From Pararobbsia alpina (GTDB taxonomy: Bacteria; Pseudomonadota; Gammaproteobacteria; Burkholderiales; Burkholderiaceae), in assembly GCF_902859895.1 (NCBI RefSeq), contig NZ_CADIKM010000008.1, positions 1 through 64,000 of the forward strand: DNA of 64,000 bases, given 5' to 3'. How positions within the stretch are numbered: position 1 is the stretch's first letter; every line of letters begins with the position of its first letter. The notes under the pieces are model-generated. The model was given only the letters and a program-made list of their open reading frames with translations. It had not been told where the DNA came from and searched no databases. The translations under genes were made by a program, and so were the position numbers. Shown here one piece after another: positions 1 to 7,409 of the stretch.

Positions 1-612
1 CACGAGGCCTGAATACAATGATGCGTTCGAAGGACCCCCGACGGCGCGTGCTTCTGATGCCGAGACTTCGACATAACGGACGCGCTTCGGACGATGCATC
101 AGTCTCGTCCCCGACGCATAGCCTTCGCCTTCCCTGAATTCGGTGGCCCGCTCGGTGGGCGACATCATCTCGCCATCATCATCATTCGACTGAAGACGAT
201 TCAGTTCACTGTCAGGCGTTGCGTCGACCTGCATGCCGACGCTCGTCCGTTCGTGAAAGCCCGGACTATCGATGATGGGCATGGCTGGACGGCCAGGCAC
301 GAGGCGCGGGTCCGACGTGCGTGCGAACCGCGTAGATTCGTTGCCGAACTGGCTGCGGATGCCCTGAGGTCTGTCGAAACCGGGAGTCACCAGGAGCGGT
401 ATGCCGGCCCACAGCACGCCCGACCCTGATGTGCCGGGCTCATGCATGTGAGCGGTCTCGAGCACCAGCAGCACGCCGCGTCCATAGCCGTCGATATCGT
501 GCTTGGGCCGCTGCACGATCACGATCGCCATGCTCCCGGTCTGCACGAGCATGACGACCGCCAGCGACGTCAGTGCGAGACGAATGAACAGTGTATCGAA
601 CCGGCGCTTCAT
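1..612 (-). CDS. Sensor histidine kinase, N-terminal part only (runs off the left edge)
   Basis: An open frame of 204 codons reads leftward from an ATG at 612 to base 1 without a stop. Its ATG overlaps the TGA of the upstream response-regulator gene as ATGA, so the two are translationally coupled. Residues 8-32 form one hydrophobic helix (FIRLALTSLAVVMLV and on), followed by about 170 polar residues that would be the periplasmic sensor domain, with an acidic patch (SNDDDGEMM). The second membrane helix, HAMP, HisKA and HATPase domains would lie outside the window, so the kinase call rests on the operon position and membrane topology. No ligand can be inferred. Confidence 0.72.
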   Translation of the reverse strand, partial: MKRRFDTLFIRLALTSLAVVMLVQTGSMAIVIVQRPKHDIDGYGRGVLLVLETAHMHEPGTSGSGVLWAGIPLLVTPGFDRPQGIRSQFGNESTRFARTSDPRLVPGRPAMPIIDSPGFHERTSVGMQVDATPDSELNRLQSNDDDGEMMSPTERATEFREGEGYASGTRLMHRPKRVRYVEVSASEARAVGGPSNASLYSGLV

Positions 613-1349
613 GCTACTTCGGGCACGGCGTCGAGCTCCGAGAATTCGCGTGCGTCCGGCACGAAAATATAGCCTTTGTTTCGCACGGTCTGCACATAGC
701 GGGGGTTGGACGGATCGCTCTCGATCACGCGGCGCAGACGCCAGGCGGACACATCGAGCGACCGGTCACGGAACGCGTAGTCGTCGCCATGCAGCAAGTC
801 GTGCAGGCGCGCACGCGACAGCACGGTCAGCGGGTGAGCGCTGAAGATCTTGAGCAATGCATATTCACCCTCGCGGAGTTCCATGCGCGTGCCGTTCCGC
901 ACGAGCGTGCGCGTCGTGAAGTCCAGCACGAAGGGGCCGAAACTGAAGGTCTCGCGCTGCTCCGGCGCCGCGCTCGGCACGCGACCGCGGCGTCGCAGGA
1001 CCGCGTGGATGCGGGCGAGGAGCTCGCGTGAGTCGCAGGGTTTGGTCAGGTAGTCGTCGGCGCCGTATTCGAGTCCGGCGACGCGGTCCGTTACGCCGAC
1101 GCGGCCCGACAGGAAGATGACGGGTAGGTCGTCGCCGGCGTCGCGCAGGGACTTGAGGGCCTGCAGACCGTCGCAATTCGGCATCATGATGTCGAGCAGG
1201 ATCAGCGAAGGCCGCTCGAGTGTCAGGCGCCGGCGCAGGCCGGAGCCGTCGTGCAGTACCGAGACATCCATCCCGTGAGTTTGCAGGAGGCGGCGCAACA
1301 GATCACGCACCACGGGATCGTCGTCGACGACAAGAACGTGAGGTTTCAT
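609..1349 (-). CDS. OmpR/PhoB-family two-component response regulator
   Basis: 246 residues. Receiver domain at 1-120: acidic pocket VVDDDP (D9-D11), phospho-acceptor D53 in LLDIMMP, S81 and K103 (LTKP). The C-terminal winged-helix DNA-binding domain covers about 140-235, ending in VQTVRNKGYIFVP, which is typical of OmpR-type recognition helix and wing. It is the first gene of an operon with the downstream membrane kinase (4-bp overlap). A TAGAAT-like -10 lies at 1356-1361 on the minus strand, just before the start, without a clear -35. The stimulus and target genes are unknown. Confidence 0.93.
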   Translation of the reverse strand: MKPHVLVVDDDPVVRDLLRRLLQTHGMDVSVLHDGSGLRRRLTLERPSLILLDIMMPNCDGLQALKSLRDAGDDLPVIFLSGRVGVTDRVAGLEYGADDYLTKPCDSRELLARIHAVLRRRGRVPSAAPEQRETFSFGPFVLDFTTRTLVRNGTRMELREGEYALLKIFSAHPLTVLSRARLHDLLHGDDYAFRDRSLDVSAWRLRRVIESDPSNPRYVQTVRNKGYIFVPDAREFSELDAVPEVA

Positions 1350-1557
1350 GCGGGCATTCTAAAACTGCTGCCCGTCAGTCAGGCCTGCAAATCCGGCCCG
1401 AACGCCTGTTTTTGCCTTACCGAGTCTTACCGCCTGGTTGATTTGCGGATCCGGCCCAGTCAGTTCAAGGTGCCGGGAGGCCGCGGAACGCCTGGATCAC
1501 ACGTCACGGTGTCACAGTGTTCGACTTTACGACGTCCCGGCCGAGCACTGACAGCAT

Positions 1558-2205
1558 TTGTGGACCACGAATGCGATCGAGTCGACGTTCGCGACCGTGC
1601 GAGTCCTCTGGTGGCGCACGGTCGCGGACGGCTACGCGATCCAGCGTGAATGGGCAAGCAGCAAACTCGCGGACGGACGCAAGGCGACCGTACACAAGAT
1701 GGGATTAGATCTGTGCGAGCCGCGCCTCATCGTGGTCGAGCAAATCAAGGCGAAGCGGGTCGGGATAATCGACGATCGCACGGCGTTCGGGCAGGGTCTT
1801 GCCGACGCCTTCGAGAAAGGCGTAAAGGAAGCAAATGGCAACATCGTCGACCGTGAGTTCACGAACGACAAAGCCGTGGATTTTCGCTCGATCTTGACCA
1901 CATTAAAGAGCAAGAACGTTGACGTGATCTTCTTTGGCGGTCTGGATGAGCAAGGTGCGATGCTCGTCAAACAGATGCGCTCGCTCGCTATGCGGACGCA
2001 GCTCTTTGGCGCGGGGGCACTCAAGAGCAACACGTTCCTGCAGATCGCCGGACCCGCCGGCGAAGGCACGCAGGACCTGGAGCCGGGTCCGGCGCTCGAC
2101 AAGTTGCCAGCGGCTCAGAATTTCGGCAAGCGGTACAAGGCCGGGGCAGGGCGTAAGCATCGTGGCGATCGAGAAAACGCGACCTCCGGGCCGAAGATCG
2201 TCTGA
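1558..2205 (+). pseudogene. Mosaic of broken genes: IS256-type transposase scrap plus LivK-type substrate-binding protein fragment
   Basis: The open frame has no credible start. Codons from 1561 read TTNAIESTFATVR, matching the conserved ESTFATVR motif of IS256/Mutator transposases, but only about 13 residues survive. From about 1735 to 2145 the frame reads like the middle of a branched-chain amino-acid ABC transporter binding protein (LivK type): KAKRVGIIDDRTAFGQGLA, then DVIFFGGLDEQGAMLVKQM and EGTQDLEPG. The N-terminal third, signal peptide and C-terminal lobe are missing, and the frame degrades after FGKRYKA. The piece lies just beyond the 3' end of a tRNA gene, a common site for insertion and decay of foreign DNA. 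It is not expected to be functional. Confidence 0.7.
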
Positions 2206-2301
2206 AGCGCGCTATATCTCGCGAGCGCGTTCGTTGCCGGGTAGGGGGCTTTGGGCTCGCGTTGACCGAATCCGGTTACATAACGGTTACACGGAACCCA
2301 G

Positions 2302-2333
2302 AAAACAAAAAGCCCGACCTTGTGAGTCGGGCT
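2302..2333 (-). terminator. Rho-independent terminator of tRNA-Thr
   Basis: On the minus strand AGCCCGAC pairs with GTCGGGCT (arms 2326-2333 and 2311-2318) and a T-rich run follows (complement of 2301-2310). It sits 18 bases past the CCA end of the tRNA. Confidence 0.85.
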
Positions 2334-2350
2334 AAGTGCTTGATTCTGTT

Positions 2351-2427
2351 TGGTGCCGGAAAGAGGAATCGAACCCCCGACCTTCGCATTACGAATGCGC
2401 TGCTCTACCGTCTGAGCTATTCCGGCA
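2351..2427 (-). tRNA. tRNA-Thr (anticodon CGU)
   Basis: Full cloverleaf on the minus strand, 77 nt including an encoded CCA (complement of 2351-2353). The acceptor arm begins TGCCGGA and closes with TCCGGCA. The anticodon loop TTCGTAA gives CGT, reading the ACG threonine codon. The T arm contains GGTTCGATTCC. A TATAAT -10 box lies at 2443-2448 (minus), correctly spaced upstream. Confidence 0.95.
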
Positions 2428-2442
2428 CGGCGAAGAAGCGAG

Positions 2443-2448
2443 ATTATA
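2443..2448 (-). promoter_or_regulatory. -10 box of tRNA-Thr promoter
   Basis: A perfect TATAAT on the minus strand, 15 bases before the tRNA 5' end. The hexamer 17 bases upstream (TTCCAT) is a poor -35. Confidence 0.6.
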
Positions 2449-2641
2449 GCCAGGCCTTTTCGAGAATGGAAGCCCCCTCGCGCGTTCGTTTTTGCATTTT
2501 CTACGGTTGTCCTGAAGCAGGGGCCTGTGAGGCAAAGCCTGAGCGAGGATCGGAATAGTCGCTCGGAGGCATGCCCTCCCGTACCTGGAGTTCCTGTTCC
2601 GCCTGCTGTATCCAGTAAACGCTGCCCGAACGGGTCTCGCG

Positions 2642-2699
2642 GCATGGCCGCCCTATTGCGGCCATGCTCCTTGCCTTGCCGCCGGGTGCTCCCGGCGGC
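2642..2699 (+). promoter_or_regulatory. Two tandem perfect hairpins in the leader of the amino-acid permease
   Basis: The stretch 2428-2743 has no recognisable gene. Within it are two perfect inverted repeats: GCATGGCCGC/GCGGCCATGC at 2642-2667 (10-bp stem, 6-nt loop) and GCCGCCGGG/CCCGGCGGC at 2678-2699 (9-bp stem, 4-nt loop). Neither is followed by a T run, so they are not classical terminators. They end 44 bases before the permease ATG. They could control the permease mRNA, mark a Rho-dependent attenuator, or be mobile repeat units. I do not recognise a known riboswitch here. Confidence 0.55.
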
Positions 2700-2743
2700 C
2701 TCTTCATCTCCATGATCGAGATCAAAAAATCGAGACAAAAACA

Positions 2744-4246
2744 ATGACACTGTTTGCAAGAAAAACCATTGCTGCACTGCAGGCGGAAGCCGAAGCAGAC
2801 CACAAGCAGGGGAGTGCTGAGACGCTGCGCACGCTGAAGCGTTCTCTGTCCGGCATGGATCTCACTCTCCTCGGAATAGGTTGCATCATCGGGGCGGGGA
2901 TTTTTGTTCTCACAGGCCATGCGGCGGCAGCGAATGCCGGCCCCGCAGTCGTTCTTTCGTTCGTGCTGGGCGCGATCGTCTGTGCATTCGCGGGGCTCTG
3001 CTATGCGGAAATGGCTTCGACCGTCCCTGTGTCCGGTAGCGCCTATACCTACGCCTACGCGACCATGGGCGAATTCATCGCCTGGCTGATCGGCTGGGAC
3101 CTGATCCTCGAGTATTGCCTGGGGGCGACCTCCGTGGCGATCGGGTGGTCGGGCTATGTGGTGAGCTTTCTGCATGGCTTCGGCATCGAAGTGCCGAACG
3201 CTCTGTCGACGGCGCCGTTCGCCTTCGACACCGTCTCGCGCTGGACTCAGACGGGCGCGATCCTCAATATCCCGGCGATGCTGATCGTCGCGGTCATCAC
3301 GATCCTGCTCGTGATCGGCATCCGGGAGTCGGCTCGCGTGAACAGCGTCATGGTGGTCATCAAGGTCGTGATCGTTATCGCGTTCGTCGCCGCGGGCTTC
3401 TCCTACGTCGACGGGGCAAACTGGGTGACGAGCGGCAATCCGCAAGGGGCCTTTGTCCCGCCGTCTCAAGGCGAGGACGGGGTGTTCGGCTGGAGCGGTG
3501 TGGTGCGCGGTGCGGCAGTCGTGTTCTTCGCCTATGTCGGTTTCGATTCGGTCTCGACCGTCGCGCAGGAAACCGTCAACCCGAAGCGCAATGTGCCGAT
3601 CGGCCTGTTGGGTTCGCTCATCATCTGCACGGTGCTTTATGTGCTGGTTTCGTATGTCCTGACCGGTATCGTTCCCTACGACAAGTTGAATGTTTCGGAT
3701 CCGATCGCGGTCGGTGTCGATATGATCGGCATGCCGTGGCTGTCGTCGATCGTCAAGCTCGGCGCGATTTTCGGGCTGACTTCCGTGATCCTCGTGTTGT
3801 TGCTGAGCCAGCCGCGAATTTTCTACACGATGTCGAAGGACGGCCTGCTGCCGCCATTCGCCGCAAAGATCCATCCGCGTTTTCGCACGCCGTACATCAC
3901 GACGATCGTCACCGGCACGATTGTCATGCTGCTTGCCGGTTTGCTGCCGATTGGTCTGGTCGGCGAACTGGTCAGCATCGGGACGCTGTTTGCCTTCGCG
4001 GTCGTCAGCGTGGGTGTCGTCGTATTGCGAATTACCCAGCCCGGTCTGCATCGTCCGTTCAGGACTCCCGCAGTCTTTGTCGTCGGACCGCTCGGGGCGC
4101 TGGCCGCGATTTTTCTGATGGCAGGTCTGCCTGCCGACACATGGATCCGGCTGGGGGTCTGGATGGTGATCGGTGTGGTGATCTACTTTGCCTACGGGAT
4201 CCGGCACAGCAAGTTGCTACGCGACCGCGCGAAGCAAAACTTCTGA
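2744..4246 (+). CDS. APC-superfamily amino-acid permease (YhdG/CAT cationic type)
   Basis: 500 residues with about 12 hydrophobic segments. The first helix carries the APC substrate-binding signature [15 protein letters not shown] (about residues 43-60), followed by [25 protein letters not shown] and the [16 protein letters not shown] block are characteristic of CAT/YhdG-type cationic amino-acid transporters. [15 protein letters not shown] helix 6 ([12 protein letters not shown]) is present. It likely imports an amino acid by proton or sodium symport; the substrate is not determined by sequence. The Shine-Dalgarno is weak (GAGACAAAAACA before ATG). Transcribed away from tRNA-Thr, behind a structured leader. 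No partner gene. Confidence 0.9.
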   Translation: MTLFARKTIAALQAEAEADHKQGSAETLRTLKRSLSGMDLTLLGIGCIIGAGIFVLTGHAAAANAGPAVVLSFVLGAIVCAFAGLCYAEMASTVPVSGSAYTYAYATMGEFIAWLIGWDLILEYCLGATSVAIGWSGYVVSFLHGFGIEVPNALSTAPFAFDTVSRWTQTGAILNIPAMLIVAVITILLVIGIRESARVNSVMVVIKVVIVIAFVAAGFSYVDGANWVTSGNPQGAFVPPSQGEDGVFGWSGVVRGAAVVFFAYVGFDSVSTVAQETVNPKRNVPIGLLGSLIICTVLYVLVSYVLTGIVPYDKLNVSDPIAVGVDMIGMPWLSSIVKLGAIFGLTSVILVLLLSQPRIFYTMSKDGLLPPFAAKIHPRFRTPYITTIVTGTIVMLLAGLLPIGLVGELVSIGTLFAFAVVSVGVVVLRITQPGLHRPFRTPAVFVVGPLGALAAIFLMAGLPADTWIRLGVWMVIGVVIYFAYGIRHSKLLRDRAKQNF

Positions 4247-4336
4247 CAGGGCCCGCCTGATTTTGATCTGATCCGACGGCAATGCCGAATACGATGCTCG
4301 GCGCCCGATGTATGCGCGGCAGAAAATCGCCGCGCT

Positions 4337-4342
4337 ATACTT
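4337..4342 (+). promoter_or_regulatory. Possible -10 box giving a leaderless transcript
   Basis: TATACT lies 6 bases before the ATG of the small secreted protein, and there is no Shine-Dalgarno between them. If used, transcription would begin at or beside the start codon. No convincing -35. Confidence 0.3.
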
Positions 4343-4348
4343 TCCACA

Positions 4349-4714
4349 ATGAAAACGTTGCGGACATTCCTCGTCTTGTTGCTGTGTGCGATGCTGCCCC
4401 TGAGCGGGTTGGCAGCCAGCGGCGTGACGGGACAATGTCCGATGCATGCGACGGTGATGGACGACGTCGTCTCTGCATCGACTGACATGGCTGGCTGCGA
4501 GTCCATGACGTCCCTGCCGAACTCGGAAGGCAAGTCGAAGATATCGCTGTGCAAGGTCACCGCCCAGTGTCAGATGGGCAGCCTCTACCACCCCGTATCG
4601 ACGCCGTCGGTCGCCCGCCCCGCCGGATCGTTCTCCCCCATCCGCTTCCACTACGCAGAGTCGCTCTCCATCCGCGCGCCGGATGGACTCTGGCGACCCC
4701 CGCGCACTCTCTAA
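4349..4714 (+). CDS. Small secreted Cys/Met/His-containing protein upstream of cusCBA
   Basis: 121 residues. Residues 1-23 are a clear Sec signal peptide (MKTLRTFLVLLLCAMLPLSG, cleavage near GLAAS). The mature part begins with CPMHATVMDD and MAGCESM, a mix of Cys, Met and His that could bind Cu(I) or Ag(I), then C and QCQMG further on. It ends in a basic, proline-rich tail. It lies 114 bases upstream of cusC on the same strand, in the position where metal operons often carry a small periplasmic sensor or chaperone. I do not recognise the family, and it is not CusF-like. The metal role is inferred from composition and context. Confidence 0.6.
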   Translation: MKTLRTFLVLLLCAMLPLSGLAASGVTGQCPMHATVMDDVVSASTDMAGCESMTSLPNSEGKSKISLCKVTAQCQMGSLYHPVSTPSVARPAGSFSPIRFHYAESLSIRAPDGLWRPPRTL

Positions 4715-4756
4715 CACCGTTGTTGATCCGGTTCGCCGCGTCCGCGCGGCGATGTC

Positions 4757-4810
4757 GTCCTGTTTCAGGACGCGAGTCCGTATGACCTTCGCACGTCCAT
4801 ACAGGACTCG
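4757..4810 (+). promoter_or_regulatory. Paired, possibly mutually exclusive hairpins before cusC
   Basis: Hairpin 1: GTCCTG-TTT-CAGGAC at 4757-4771. Hairpin 2: CGAGTCCGTATG at 4773-4784 pairs with CATAC-A-GGACTCG at 4798-4810 (12 bp, one bulged A). CAGGAC occurs again at 4802-4807 inside hairpin 2, so the 5' arm of hairpin 1 could pair with either copy. The second hairpin ends 18 bases before the cusC ATG. The layout resembles an attenuator or a translational switch; no metal-responsive operator is recognised. Confidence 0.5.
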
Positions 4811-4828
4811 ACCACTCGGGGTTAGATT

Positions 4829-6121
4829 ATGCTTTCCATCATTGCCACGCCGGTGCTCCGGTGTGGCCGGGTACGCTCTCGTGTCCTTTTCGTCGCGCTC
4901 GTGTTGGCCCACGGCGCGGCGCACGCACAGCAAATTGTTGTCACGCTGGATGGCGCGCTGCAGTCGGCGGCGGACCACAACACGGCGATCCAGGCCGCCC
5001 AGGCATCCGTAAGCGCCCGTTCCGAAGCCGCCATCCGGGCCGGGCAACTCCCCAACCCGACGCTCGCCGCAGGCATCGACAACCTGCCCATCAACGGACC
5101 CCAGAGTTTCACGATCGGCCAGAACATCCTCACGATGCGCCGCGTCGGCATCGGGCAGGAATGGGTCTCGTCCGACAAGCGCCAGCTTCGCTCGGATCTG
5201 GCCAATCAAAGGGTCGATCGCGAACGCTCGAGCTATCTCGAAGAAGTCGCCAACGTCCGGCAACAGACCGCGATGGCATGGCTGAACGCGGCCTATGCCA
5301 AGCAGGCGGTGTCGTTGCAGGTGTCGCTGGTGGACCACATGAGGCATGAGCTGACGGCGACGCAGGCGTCCTATCGCGGTGCCCGGGCGACGGCATCCGA
5401 CGTTGCCCAGGCGCAGCTCATGCTCGCGCAAACGCAGGACGACCTGCTGAAGGCCCGTCAGGTCTTCCAGACCGCACTCATCGGCCTCTCGCGCTGGACG
5501 GCCAGCACCGCGACCGACGTCGCGGGCGATCCTCCCACACCGGAATCCGTCGTCGCCTCGCTTGCGCCCGACCAGCTCCGCATGGTCCAGCCGGTACTCG
5601 TCGCCGCCTCGGCCGACGTCCGCGTCGCGGATGCCGACACCGCGGTCGCAAGCAGCGACCGCAGCTCGAACTGGAGCTGGAACCTCTCGTATCTGCAAGG
5701 CGGCAACCATTCGAGCTTCGTGTCGGTCGGGGTCAGCATTCCGCTGCCGATCAACCGGAAGAATCTCGAAGACCGCGATGTTTCGGAGAAGGCCGAACTC
5801 GCCACCAAGGCGCGCCTGATTTACGAAGACACGCAACGGCAGGTCGAGGCCGATATCGAGGCATTGTCGGCCACGCTCGCGAGCGGGCGTGAGCGCATCG
5901 CCAACCTGCAACAGACGTTGCTCCCCGCGGCGGACCAGCGTGTAGGTCTCGCGACCGCTGCCTACCAGGCAGCAACCGGTTCTCTGGCCGACACCTTTGC
6001 AGCCAAGCGTGCCCAACTCGACGCCGAGCTCAAGGTACTCAGTCTTCAACGAGACGTATCGCTGACCTGGGCGCAACTGGAATACCAGGTTGTACCGCCC
6101 ACGCTGTCTGCCAGTCGGTAA
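4829..6121 (+). CDS. cusC: CusC/CzcC-type outer-membrane efflux channel (TolC family)
   Basis: 430 residues. Hydrophobic N-terminus (about 1-34, VLFVALVLAHGAAHA) is a Sec signal peptide without a clear lipobox, unlike E. coli CusC, which is a lipoprotein. Two outer-membrane efflux protein repeats follow, with long alpha-helical stretches (coiled-coil tunnel) and NPTLAAGIDNLP near residue 72, typical of the first repeat. It forms the trimeric exit duct of a tripartite pump. First gene of cusCBA; the stop is 10 bases before cusB, with the cusB ribosome site between. Confidence 0.88.
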   Translation: MLSIIATPVLRCGRVRSRVLFVALVLAHGAAHAQQIVVTLDGALQSAADHNTAIQAAQASVSARSEAAIRAGQLPNPTLAAGIDNLPINGPQSFTIGQNILTMRRVGIGQEWVSSDKRQLRSDLANQRVDRERSSYLEEVANVRQQTAMAWLNAAYAKQAVSLQVSLVDHMRHELTATQASYRGARATASDVAQAQLMLAQTQDDLLKARQVFQTALIGLSRWTASTATDVAGDPPTPESVVASLAPDQLRMVQPVLVAASADVRVADADTAVASSDRSSNWSWNLSYLQGGNHSSFVSVGVSIPLPINRKNLEDRDVSEKAELATKARLIYEDTQRQVEADIEALSATLASGRERIANLQQTLLPAADQRVGLATAAYQAATGSLADTFAAKRAQLDAELKVLSLQRDVSLTWAQLEYQVVPPTLSASR

Positions 6122-6131
6122 GGAGAGAAAC

Positions 6132-7409
6132 ATGAACCAGAAACTGCTCGTGCGCGCCGTTGCCGCGGTGTTTGCCGCTGCCGTGCTGCTCGGCGCCACC
6201 TATATGGCCGGCACCCGTCATCCCATGGCCGACGCTCCCGAGGCGAGTGGGGCGGACGCTTCCGAGACGACGGCCACGGCCGCGTCTGAAAACCGGGTCG
6301 ACGCGAAGACCGGCCGCAAGGTCCTCTATTGGCACGATCCGATGGTGCCGAACCAACACTTTGACAAGCCCGGCAAGTCGCCTTTCATGGATATGCAGCT
6401 CGAGCCCGTCTTCGCCGACGAAGGCGGCGCGAGTGGCATCAAGGTCGACTCCAGCCTCCAACAAAATCTTGGCATCCGATATGCGACGGTGCGCAGGCAA
6501 GACACGGCCGAAGGTTTCGACGCCATTGGCACCACGCAATTCGACGAGTCGATGGCCGATGTCGTCCAGTCGCGGGTGACCGGCTACATCGATCGTCTCT
6601 ACGCGAATGCGCCGATGCAACGCATCGCCCGGGGTGCCCCGATCGCCTCGCTGTTCGTACCGGACTGGCTTGCACCCCAGGAGGAATATCTGGCGCTCAA
6701 GCGGGGTGGCATGGATGACGGCCTGCTCGCCGCATCGCGCGTACGCATGCGGGCCCTGTCGATTCCCGATGGACTGATCGCGAGTCTCGACCGGACCGGT
6801 AAGGTGCAGACGCACTTGACGCTGTTCGCCCGGGAGGCCGGGGTCGTGACGGAACTCAACGTGCGCGATGGCGCGATGGTGTCGCCGGGGCAGACGCTTG
6901 CGAAGGTCGGGGGCCTCTCGAAGCTCTGGCTGATCGTGGAAATCCCAGAGTCGCTCGCGTTGCAGGTGCGGCCCGGCATGACAGTCGACGCGACCTTCGC
7001 AGGCGATGCGTCGCAGCACTTCAGTGGACACATTCGCGAAATCCTGCCGGGCATCAGTACGGGTACCCGCACGCTGCAGGCCCGCCTCGAAATCGACAAT
7101 TCCGCGTTGAAGCTCACGCCGGGGATGCTGATGCGTGTGCGTGTCAGTGGGTCCAAGCCGGTGTCGCGCCTGCTGGTGCCGTCCGAAGCCGTCATCACGA
7201 CCGGCAAGCGCTCGATCGTCATCGTCAGGAATAGCGACGGTGGACTGCAGCCGGTCCAGATCACCGTCGCCAACGACAGGGGGGACGACACTGAAGTGGT
7301 GAGCGGCCTGACCGAAGGACAGCAGGTCGTTGCATCGGGCCAGTTCCTGATCGACTCCGAAGCAAGCTTGAAATCCGTGTTACCGAAACTCGAAGGAAGC
7401 GCGAAATGA
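6132..7409 (+). CDS. cusB: CusB-type periplasmic adaptor of heavy-metal RND pump
   Basis: 425 residues from ATG 6132, chosen because AGGAGA precedes it at 6121-6126; an upstream in-frame ATG would overlap cusC. N-terminal signal anchor (residues 5-25), then a heavy-metal-binding motif, [12 protein letters not shown] followed by [14 protein letters not shown], with Met and His ligands. Membrane-fusion-protein barrel-sandwich and beta-barrel domains follow ([38 protein letters not shown]). It links CusA to CusC and delivers metal to the pump. The final codon overlaps the cusA start (ATGA at 7406-7409). Confidence 0.92.
   Translation: MNQKLLVRAVAAVFAAAVLLGATYMAGTRHPMADAPEASGADASETTATAASENRVDAKTGRKVLYWHDPMVPNQHFDKPGKSPFMDMQLEPVFADEGGASGIKVDSSLQQNLGIRYATVRRQDTAEGFDAIGTTQFDESMADVVQSRVTGYIDRLYANAPMQRIARGAPIASLFVPDWLAPQEEYLALKRGGMDDGLLAASRVRMRALSIPDGLIASLDRTGKVQTHLTLFAREAGVVTELNVRDGAMVSPGQTLAKVGGLSKLWLIVEIPESLALQVRPGMTVDATFAGDASQHFSGHIREILPGISTGTRTLQARLEIDNSALKLTPGMLMRVRVSGSKPVSRLLVPSEAVITTGKRSIVIVRNSDGGLQPVQITVANDRGDDTEVVSGLTEGQQVVASGQFLIDSEASLKSVLPKLEGSAK

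Noticed and set aside
1558..2205. Intact ABC-transporter binding protein
   Set aside because: No signal peptide, both ends missing, and it is joined to a transposase scrap.
2642..2699. Guanidine-III type riboswitch
   Set aside because: That class has ACGR loops in its two hairpins; these loops are CCTATT and TGCT.
2501..4207. Long open frame on the minus strand opposite the permease
   Set aside because: Translation is rich in Asp, Arg and His with no domain; a GC-bias shadow of a clear gene.
4217..6199. Long minus-strand frame opposite cusC
   Set aside because: Composition is Arg/Gly-rich and featureless; cusC on the plus strand has motifs and operon context.
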